A stretch of DNA of 64,000 bases from the NCBI GenBank assembly GCA_015039465.1, contig MU130364.1, positions 334,346-398,345 of the forward strand, read 5' to 3'. The notes under the pieces were generated by a model, which was not told the origin of the DNA, ran no database searches, and was given only the letters and a program-made list of their open reading frames with translations. This DNA is from Phlegmacium glaucopus. Lineage: Eukaryota; Basidiomycota; Agaricomycetes; Agaricales; Cortinariaceae. This document shows, in pieces, positions 55,240 through 64,000 of the stretch; within the stretch, counting starts at the first letter, position 1, and every line of letters starts with the position of its first letter. A program made the translations under genes and the position numbers.

Positions 55240-55679
55240 CAGAAGAGAACGGAAATATGGAAGACCTCAGTGACTTAGAGGACAAACAAGAGGAGGAAAC
55301 CAAGTTGATATTCGAACTGAGGAATACATACAAGTTTCAAGTACTTAAATAATAAAAGGAATAGCAACCGAGATATAAAAGATAAATATAAAGTGCTGCG
55401 TTCTGCTCCTGGAAGGTCCTGCATTCTTGGGTGAATAATCCATAGCAGGTGTGCTGACTGATAGTGGGAAAGTGATGACAAAGAAATAGTGGTTGTGGTG
55501 AAGATGTGGTATTGGGTTTGGAGTATCGTCGGAAGAGCCGGAATGATACAGAGAAGTCTCAGAAGTTGGACGTAGGAGGAGTAGATCTGGAGACAAGGGA
55601 AAGTACTGGAACGGAGTATGGACTACCAGAGACAACTCCAATGGAGCTGGACCGGAGTAATGTATAACAGAATGTAACA
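55240..55679 (-). repeat. Inverted, truncated LTR of the same family
   Basis: Read on the minus strand from 55679 it starts TGTTACATTCTGTTATAC and follows the 3' LTR: AGTTGTCTCTGGTAGTCCAT, CACCTGCTATGGATTATTCA, then GAACTTGTATGTATTCC-like sequence. It loses the last part of the LTR near 55240. It faces the adjacent full LTR, forming an inverted pair with a short gap. Confidence 0.8.
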
Positions 55680-55765
55680 GATAGCTTCAAAAACCTATGC
55701 CACCAATTCTATGACACCTTTTTTACAAGTTCATTATAGAGCCAATCTCTCTCCTCCTGCCTCAA

Positions 55766-56765
55766 CATCAGGAAAAATGACTTCTGCCCTAGGCTGTCCT
55801 GAAATGTCCTGGGGTGCCCCAGGCAGCTCAGGGTGCTCAGGTCAAGAGGTCGCCCTGGGGTGCAAGTTACCTATGTATGAAAAGTCTTAGGCTGTCCTGG
55901 GGCAACCTGAGGCAACCTGAGAGCGCCCTGAGGCAACCTGAGAGCAACCTGAGGCAACCTGAGAGCAACCTGAGGCAACCTGAGAGCATCCTGAGGCAAC
56001 CTGAGAGCATCCTGAGGCAACCTGAGAGCAACCTGAGGCAACCTTAGTCCCTTTGGATCTGATGCTAGAAAACATATATAAACCAGATATTTGAGTGGTC
56101 TCACACAACAGAATAATAATAATAATAATAAAATTATATTCAATTATTCTAAACATCATAATAAAATAGTGATACATAAATATACTAGTATAATACTGGG
56201 GAAGTAGGAAATAAGAAAACAAAATTGTGGGTGGTTTATGTATCTTTTGCGCACAGACCATTGGTCACATGATCACAGATAAGCATGATTTCAAGCATAT
56301 GGTACTGGGTCAGGGTAGATTACATAAATTCCAAAAAAGGAAATTTTTTAAAGATGGTAGAGAATTGTTTTAGGACCCTGGATATGTTTAAATTATATTA
56401 ATAGCAGCTCTCCTTATTGATAAAACTGCAAAATACTTTCCTGGACGTGGTGGTTAAAGATTTTCTAGCAAAATTCATAAATTCTAAGGGACTCCCAGGG
56501 CCTCCTGATGTGATTTGGTCCAGATGGTCAATGCACCAGGATACACTAAAGGTGTCCTGAGAAAATGGGTGACAGTCAAAACTTTATCTATGCTGTCTTA
56601 GGTTGTCCTGAGGTGTCCTTGGATAAGTGTGTAACACTCAAATTTTACCTGTGCTGCTCTAGGATGTCCTGGGGTGTCCTGGGGTGTCCTGGGATGTCCT
56701 GAGTAGTGATGTGATACTAACAAATTACCCAAGGCTACCTAGGGCCAAAATCATTTTTCCTGATG
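55766..56765. mobile_element. About 1-kb TIR element with internal TGTCCTGGGG repeats
   Basis: The left end CATCAGGAAAAATGACTTCT and the reverse complement of the right end CATCAGGAAAAATGATTTTG are inverted repeats, followed on both sides by a CCCTAGG-type block. A 21-bp tandem (GGCAACCTGAGAGCAACCTGA) occupies about 55900-56045 and TGTCCTGGGG motifs cluster at both ends. No transposase and no clear target duplication were found. Confidence 0.65.
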
Positions 56766-58139
56766 AAAACTTCATTATTCACAAGAGGAGTCATTTATTT
56801 TGTTGCAAGTAAAGCTCAAGAATTTCTAATCAACTTCAAAGGTACAAGAGGGTCATTGATGTCCATCACAGCCTGTCACAGCCACCAGCATCCCACCTGC
56901 TTAAGTCTCAAACCTCAAATATACTACTTTATTCACCACCTTGTTGAGAATTGGGGTGTCGGTTTACAGTACTAGGCTTGTATGGCACTTAAGTAAAACT
57001 TAGGTGACTATACAAGTGCAGGGATATGTGATAGTATTTGTGTAAACTGATGAGGAGTCCCCTCCTCAAACAGTTGCTACTTATACTACATATAAATGTG
57101 GCTGTACAGTGATATAAATCTACCTGTTGCTACAAGTGATTACCACTATTGGTCAATATCCAACTTATGCCATAGTGATGCAAAATGATGTGTGTTAAAA
57201 TGAGCTGGTCTTCAAAGCTCACTCAGGATAGCAGTAAACCCTCACAATTGCACGAGGGTGCTCTTTATTTTAACTATGTATTTATAATAAACTGAACAAT
57301 GAAGTATTCTAAGTACTAAAAGGGGTTGTGCCACCGAAAGGCTTGCACACAATGACGGAGGCCTTGTGATGCGCTCGGAATCTCAACAATGTGATCTAGC
57401 ATGTACTAAATAATTCCAACACACCTGCTATGGAAAAGCAGTGCACATTTGGTTGCTACACATACCAGTAACACATGAGGAAGAAATCACAACCGCCATA
57501 CAAATTTCCACTCTTAAAAGTGTGGGCTGGCTTCAGAGCAGCAAAGGTGTTTCAGCCTTCAAGACAACCGAAAACGACCTGTTCAACATTGTTCAATAAA
57601 TATTAAATTTATACCTAAATTCAAATCTACATTGAATTAAGGTCTCTGCCAAGTTTCAAGTTCTGAAGTGCCCTTGTTGTTGTGTTGTTAATCTTCAAAT
57701 GTCCTATCTGTTTTTGTCAGTCCCTGTGTTGCGGAGTATGAAATGCGCACCATAAAAGGTTCTGTTTACAGCACAAAACGATGCAAACAAATACCGGCGG
57801 GGGAACGGCGGCTTGGAACGAACCCTACCTATCTCCCGACAATGTAATTACTTATTTGCCCAGGACTTTTACCCACAACGCTAAACTTCCTCACTACTAC
57901 TAGTACTTCGAGTTATCAAATGAAGTCACATCGTCGACGCTCCAAATTGTGTTCATTTCTCAAATTCTTCTATAATAAATCACATATTATTCCCAAATCC
58001 TGAATTCCAGCCACATTCCGACGAATAATTCCCAAGATATTCTGAAGAGTGCTGTCATTTGGTAATTATTACAGCTCACATCGGATTAACGAAATTTAAT
58101 AAACTCACATCGATATATGGGACGGTTCAGCGTACACGA
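56766..58139. other. No supported gene
   Basis: AT-rich sequence with short frames only (56763-56975 plus). Nothing links to known families. Confidence 0.45.
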
Positions 58140-58635
58140 CTATCCAGAACCGACCAGGATGGATTCGGTACCGGGGGTCCAGCAGAAATTGTTATCGAGG
58201 CGCGTTCCGCAGGTCGAAAGTTGGTTGCAACCCCCACCGCATCCGGTGCCGGCGCAAAAGACAACGTTCCTGGTGGCATTCAAGCACTGAGTACCGGGCG
58301 CGTTAAGGCACGTCGGTCCACCATTGTATACGGTACAGGGTGGGCCACAGGCATTGCCGATTCTGTTGCGACAGTAAGTGACAATTGTGTTTAATGCATT
58401 GCGTTTGGAAAGGTTGTCATCGATGGGATCACCAATGAAGGTGATGTTTGCACTGTCGGTATAGGCGAGCCAGTCTTGGACTTGTTCGACGGTCACCACG
58501 TTGGGGACAACCTTCTCAATAGAAAGGTGAGTAAGCAGCAGTTATAATAGTTTAAATAACAATACCGACCGGGCTTGCAGCGGCAAAGAGAGTCAAAGCA
58601 CTGATGATAGTCGAGACTAAAACAATGAATTCCAT
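58140..58635 (-). CDS. Small secreted cysteine-rich protein (146 aa)
   Basis: Exon 1 (58570-58635) is exactly a signal peptide: MEFIVLVSTIISALTLFAAA then SP. An intron with donor GTCGGT and acceptor CTATTGAG leads to exon 2 (58140-58514), in phase. The mature protein starts KVVPNVVTVEQVQDWLAY and has ten cysteines in TYCRNRIGNACGPPCTVYNG, TCLNAPGTQCLNAT, CAGTGCGGGCNQLSTCGT and NNFCWTPG, probably five disulfides. The size and cysteine content are those of small secreted proteins common in Agaricomycetes, some of which act at the interface with plants or other microbes; no specific role is assigned. It stands alone, with no neighbouring gene within 1 kb. Confidence 0.85.
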
Positions 58636-60745
58636 GCTTGTGATTGGCTTGGGATAATGACCTTTCACTCATTCGTCTTAGCTTTTATTGTCTTTCAATC
58701 TATCCGCGTTGCCTTTTCGAGGAGGGATTCAATCCAAAGATAACATGGAACGGCGCTGAATTATTCTCAAGGTTCTTCGTTTCGAGTCATTAACTCAGTT
58801 AACCAGGTTCTCCGGATGGGCGAAGGATAGTAAGGCTTGATACAAAGATCTAACTACGGTTCGCTGGTTAGGTTTGTAGAACTTAGTGTTAGTTGTTAAG
58901 GCTAGGTCAGTGTTAAGTTATGGCTGATAAGCACACCTTCCCGCTGGAGCTCGGTCGTCAGTAATAGTATTGCATTTGTTGTTTAGACTCAGCCTGCCGG
59001 GGCAAGCACGTTGTGCCAGTGGAGCAGGTTGATCTTTGACACCTGTTTATTCGGATAAATATTCCGAGATGCCTTGCCACTGTGGAGTTGATTTTTACCT
59101 ACTCTGATCTGTTTCATTACATGTGTTGCATAGCCTGGACCTTATTTATCTATCATTGGTTGCTGTGATTTATGTAACAGTTATACCTCGCAAAATTAAT
59201 CAATCGAGGTCTTCATGTAATTATAACATAGTGGACAAACTTCAAACCATAATTTAAAAACTTGCGGTGCGCTTTTACTTCATTCGCTCATTTCAACACG
59301 GAATTTATGCAGTAAGTCCTAAATATTTCTACCCTGAAGTGCTTAACTTCACCAAGACATTCCTTCATGACATTCCTTCCTCTTCCTCGTGATCTGATTC
59401 TTTTCCAAAGTCCCCCTTGGAATCCATTTCCTTTTTCTCCCCAGCCACTTGTCCAAATGACAAAAAGAGACGCGTGGTGACTTCAAAATTCATGGACATC
59501 GGCGGCATACCGGCAATCCAGGGATGACACATGATCGAAAGGGGTAATCATCATGGGCATTACATGCCGATAGGTACACGGAGTGGGTACACCGTTGGTC
59601 GAGTGCTCGCCATCATATGATTCATATATCCCGATGGTCAGTCGATGCCCGTGCAGTGCACAGCTGTCGATCATCAATATATTATCTGACAAAATCAGAA
59701 ATCATGTCTCATGGCAGTGGTGAACGCTGGAACTCAGAAATAAGCTTCCTGGGCGGGTATTTTGAGCACGGGTTGAAATCTCCTAAAATAACCCTACTCC
59801 GAGCGAAAATTCCGCCCTCTGTGACGCCTAACTCTTTTTTCACTTCGACAACTGTGTTAGAACCCGTAAAACGAAGCACTTGGATGAAGAACTGCCCACA
59901 GCAAATTATCTGGGTTTCATTGTGTTTCACTGTTCTCTGTGACAAGTATGTGTTGGAATATTGGGAATAAATTTTTAGTTGGGTGATTAGTACATATTTT
60001 CGAAAAATCATAAACTTGATAAAGGCACCAAATCTTCAGACAATCGCCTTCCGAAATACCTCAAGCTCTGAAAAAACAAGAAACTCACCAAGCCAAAAGA
60101 CAGAGAAAGAAAAAAAACTCAGGATGATTTCTGAATGAATCAGAATTACTTTTACCCAAAGTCATATCATTTATCTGCAACATGAGCCATCCCAGCGATC
60201 ACATGATCAGACTACAAAATCAAAGAAGTGGGAATAACAAATTATTCCAATTACATACTTTTCACGAAAAAGTAAGTAGCCCCGACACAAAAATTAGATC
60301 TTTAATTCGGATTTACCCATTTTCAATTAAGGAGTAATTGTTATTCTAATTACAAGTATTACAGTATTACTGGTCAAAAAACTCGTGCACACGTGGATGT
60401 AAGTAATGTCATATTTTTTCGACAATTTAATTTAATTTAAATCTTTCTGATTCAGACCAGGTGCTGTGGGCTTTAAATTGCCTTTCATCGAGGTGTATAC
60501 TTTGGAAAATGGATAAATCTACAACATTGTTTAACTACTTTTTCTACCAAATGGACGTAATGGGTCATGGATGGAGCGGTACATACGAGGACAAATTGAC
60601 AGCATCGATATCAAAGCATAAGAGCAACAACGTACAGACGACAACAAGACAACAACGAGAAAAAGTCTTCTATATATCAGAAATCATGTCCGAGGGTGGA
60701 GCTCAGTTAAAGGTCTCTGATTTTATGCCGGTATAAAGTGATACA
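58636..60745. other. No supported gene
   Basis: The + frame 59617-59970 and its minus shadow have no motif. The part next to the following gene (about 60460-60740) is its 3' flank, also present in the decayed copy at 27.2 kb. Confidence 0.45.
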
Positions 60746-63159
60746 TCACCACTGACTGAAGATCTGGCCTTCAGTTTCAGAAACGTTGTTCGAAGCGTTG
60801 GTAGATGATCCACCCGCAGTGCCACTACCAGAGGGGGTGTCTTGGGCTCTTTTCTGTTTTCCAAAGGCCTTTCGTTTGCCTTGACGAGCGACAGTGAAAC
60901 CATCTCCATTAACCTCGCCTGAATTACCTCCACTGTTACTGTCACCATCGTTCTCCTTCCTTCCTTTGCCTGTGCAGAAAATCAATCAGGTACAGTTCGA
61001 ACATGCATTATGAAAGAAAAGAAAAAAAAAAGCGTTACCTTTCTTTTTCTTGTTCTTCGAGTCCTGCTCCCACTTTGCCTCTTGTTCTTTCCTTTTTTTA
61101 GCCCTTATAAGCATCGCCATATCCTCACATATACCTTTGCTGCAGGCGATTTGATGAGTGGGACAGACAAGTTCAGGAAGTGGTACAGCTCTGGGATCTT
61201 CCCCGGACGCCCAAAGATTCTCGTAGGTCCGACCTTCATTTGCACCTTGCGAGGTTCCTGGCTCCAAAGCATCGGCGTACCCTCTCTCCCAAGCGCTAAC
61301 GTGAGCATATTCCAACTCCTCGGGAGGAAGATCGTCGAAGTGGGTGAATGTCATATGGGACATTGGTACATATATATCTTCGGCGTCCGAATTACCTTCC
61401 TCTGAATCTGCTGAAAATTGGAATTTGGGATAAGGAGGTGGTACGTTACGAGAGGTTGAGGAAGCCGATGACGACGATGGCTGAGTGCTCCATGGAGAAG
61501 GGCGCGAAGAAGCAGGCGTTTCGGGTATCGTCCCCGTGTGGCCGTTGGCTTTCTTCGAACTTTTTTTGTTCGGAAGACGCGAATTCCCTAGATGGCAATC
61601 AAATGTCAACAAAATCGATAGAATGCTGCAGAAAAAAAGACTAACATATGCTGTCTTGATCAACGGTGGGGGTAGCAGATTCCAGGCCCCAAGAAGACAA
61701 GTCTTCCAGCGCAGTCTCCTTTTTCACCGGCGCAACTGGGACAGAGGGAACTGGCAACTGGAGCCGCTTTTCCCCTAGAGAGAGAGCCCAGATTTATAAA
61801 CATTTTTCTGATTATGGTATAAGAGAAAAAGGATGACGAACATGCATTTGCGGGACGGGGAGCTGGTTTAGGTGAGGCCCCATTCAAAGGCGACCTGGCT
61901 TGGTTCAAAGGGACAAACTTTTTCTCTGATGATTGAATTAAGTTATTAGGGAATGAAAGAATCATTGTATGAACGAACTCCTATCATTGCGAGACGAGGC
62001 ATTATTGGAACTAGGCTGGCCCTTGTTCGGTACGGAGGAGGCGGCTATCCTGGCCAGCGGAGGATAGGCAGCTGCTTGGATTGACTGAGTCAGACGTTGC
62101 CATTGGAGAAAGATCATTGACACGTACCTGGGCTCTGCCCAAAGACAACATTAGATCCTAAATATAATATGTTCAATAATTCTAAAGATGGAATGGAGGG
62201 TTGATTGGAGATATACCTGAGTTTTGCCTGGGCTGAACAGGATCGATAAATTTGCTGGCGAGGTCAATTGAATCTACGTCCTCATCCCATGCCCTTGAAG
62301 TGGATGCGGTTGCGTTCTTCGTGCTAGCCCACGACGCAGAACCAACAACTGGGCAATATGGAATGGGCAAAGTTCAAAATCACGCTATAGGTAAAACTCA
62401 CCCGGTTGTTTTACACGTGGAGGGGGAGGTTTTATATAGGCCGGAAGAGGTCGACATAACTGCTTGTTGGTTCTGTCTTCAGGTGGCACGGGGCACCAAT
62501 AAGTCTGTGGGTACGGCCGTTTGAAGGGACTGATATAATGTGTAGATGGAGATTTCAGCATATATTCCCAGAACCCCGACGAGTTGTTGGAACTGGGATT
62601 TTAAAATCCGAGCACTTACCCCGTTCCTGGAGACCAATTATCGAACCAATCCTTCCCAATTGGAATATTTCTCCATCCTTTTGTTTCAGAAAAACAAAAA
62701 GTTGAGAGGCGATTAAATAAACCAAAAGTATTTCAATCACGAACCATCCTTCTCAGCATCACGTCCCGCGGAATAGAAACAGTAAAATATTCGAGATACA
62801 CGGTTTTCCTCCTCGGCGCTAGGCTCCGTCAACATTTCTGACCATCTATGTTCTCCAAGCAACCATTCATGATTCACGAAGTCTTTCTTAATTTCAAGCA
62901 AGACCATACCACGAGACTAATGGATGGTCATGATGAACATATTGAACACAAAAAAACTTGAAAAAAGAGATTCAAGACGTACAGAAGGTCTGTAAAGAAA
63001 TGCCTCAATCATGTCGGGACCAATGCATTCAGCGATCCAAGCCGCACACTCCCGCCGATCCTGTTCGAATAGCCAGTTCACATTGAGCGGGAATGGCTGG
63101 CAGATGGTGAAAAAGCGAGACTCCTCAACAGTTTCTTGAGATTTTTGGCGTTTAACCAT
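60746..63159 (-). CDS. Multi-exon protein of unknown function with Lys-rich C-terminus
   Basis: ATG 63159 begins MVKRQKSQETVEESRFFTIC. Exons supported by phase: 62983-63159, 62741-62916, 62620-62670, 62402-62592, 62217-62348, 62128-62157, then unresolved short exons (61600-62130), 61039-61587 and 60746-60969. The N-terminal 200 residues look globular (NWLFEQDRRECAAWIAECIG, MVLLEIKKDFVNHEWLLGEH, IPIGKDWFDNWSPGTG, SSGFWEYMLKSPSTHYISPF). The rest is low complexity, with LPPEELEYAHVSAWE and PELVCPTHQIACSKGICEDM, then a Lys-rich run (KNKKKK) and a Gly/Ser tail. The cysteine pattern CPTH-x4-CSKGIC is the most distinctive feature. I recognise it as a recurrent Agaricomycete family without known function. 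A decayed 3' copy lies at 27.2-28.4 kb. Confidence 0.68.
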
Positions 63160-64000
63160 TGGTTGCTAAAGTCGTGATGCAGACAAACTTCAGTGAGGTG
63201 GATTTGTGAACTTGAAAGTGATGAGTTGGGAGGCGAATCTGCCTTGTTTTTAAGTATGATAGAAATGTTCTATAGGGTTCTGTTGAGTTCTGTCCCCTCG
63301 TACCCAATACGTAAGGAAAACAAAGAGACATGAGGGAGCATGAGTGTTTAAAGTTAGAATTAGTACACGGAATTAACCGGGCTGTCATGCCGCTGAGGGT
63401 TTGTAGATCATGCTAACTCAAGATGAGCGTTTGAATCACCATTGTTGACCTAGTAAGGGGTTGATTGTTGTCATTGTTCCATTTCTCTAGTATGTCGTAC
63501 AATGACGGTTCCGAACGGGGAAATCTTCTTCAAGCCAAGAATGACTCTACATATTCGTCATATAGCCTAATTCGATGCGATGAATCCTTTTTTCATACGA
63601 TATGAAAACAACTACAACTCTTTCTTATTAACCGAATGGTATTCACCGTAACCGCTGCCGAGCCCATTCGTAACAGTCGTCGATGGAAACTACCAAAGCA
63701 AATTCCCATCTCCCAGGGCAAAGCAACAAACAGTCTATGCCAAAGTTTACGTCGTATGGTAGTATCTGGTGTGCGCGCAAGACTTTGAGCGCGATATTTG
63801 GCGTGTTTGAACGAACCGTGATGAAGAGATGTACGATAACCTATTTTAAGATTTTGATCGTACATATACAGTTAACGTTAGTTAACGTTGCGGACAACCA
63901 AATTTCATCTTTCCATTTTAGGCACCGCTCAATACCCCCCGGAAAATCCAGAAAACCATCGGAATAGCATTGTTTCGGACCAATGAATCGGTTGGAACCA
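63160..64000. other. No supported gene at right edge
   Basis: Short frames on both strands (63593-63865 minus, 63683-63967 plus) lack motifs. Presumed promoter region of the preceding gene plus unannotated sequence. Confidence 0.4.

Noticed and set aside
55860..56050. CRISPR-like array
   Set aside because: The 21-bp units are directly contiguous without spacers and lie inside a TIR element in a eukaryotic genome.

Overview
The window reads as nuclear DNA of a basidiomycete fungus, most likely Agaricomycetes. Coding regions are cut by many short (about 50-70 nt) GT-AG introns. The families present are typical of mushroom-forming fungi: lineage-expanded BTB/POZ proteins, an HGDIR-type kinase-like family, F-box-like proteins, an NB-ARC/TPR protein, a CxC-type gene of the kind that accompanies KDZ transposases, and Ty3/Gypsy chromodomain retrotransposons. 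I see no bacterial-style operons, CRISPR arrays, rRNA or convincing tRNA genes. Exon models were built by hand from splice signals, reading phase and comparison of paralogues inside the window.

Layout. 1-6.6 kb: an FCP1/NLI-type phosphatase-like gene running off the left edge, an F-box pseudogene, a compact three-exon gene on the + strand that looks like Mediator subunit 9, and remnants of duplicated genes. 6.6-18.3 kb: an array on the minus strand of four apparently intact BTB genes with C-terminal CxxC pairs (6743-7996, 8748-9814, 13675-14769, 17126-18258), one deleted copy and one 3' fragment. Two decayed kinase-like genes alternate with them. Much of the array is one roughly 5-kb unit in tandem duplicate. 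18.6-25.2 kb: a conserved core with a ubiquitin C-terminal hydrolase (eight exons, one of 12 nt), ZPR1 (six exons) and an F-box-like gene. 27.2-28.4 kb: a decayed copy of the 3' half of the gene at 60.7-63.2 kb. 28.8-32.9 kb: an NB-ARC/TPR (NLR-like) gene split inside a TPR repeat by a 937-bp TIR element with an 8-bp target duplication.

33-56.8 kb is a nest of transposable elements. A CxC gene is cut off by a minus-strand Gypsy element (34959-47234). That element carries two ORFs beyond gag-pol: a zinc-knuckle ORF and a BTB-like ORF. It contains three further insertions: a 546-bp TIR element in its 3' LTR, a 2.8-kb palindrome in the zinc-knuckle ORF, and an 844-bp unclassified insertion between RNase H and integrase. 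In my reading each sits between a short target duplication, and removing it rejoins the host sequence or reading frame. A second Gypsy element (plus strand, 47235-55204) has a truncated 5' LTR, a solo LTR in its protease and an antisense zinc-cluster-like ORF. Both Gypsy elements carry many in-frame TGA codons where CGA would fit, consistent with CpG deamination. 56.8-64 kb holds a small secreted cysteine-rich protein and a multi-exon gene of unknown function.

Working picture: a small housekeeping core flanked by fast-changing accessory families and a stack of nested transposons.
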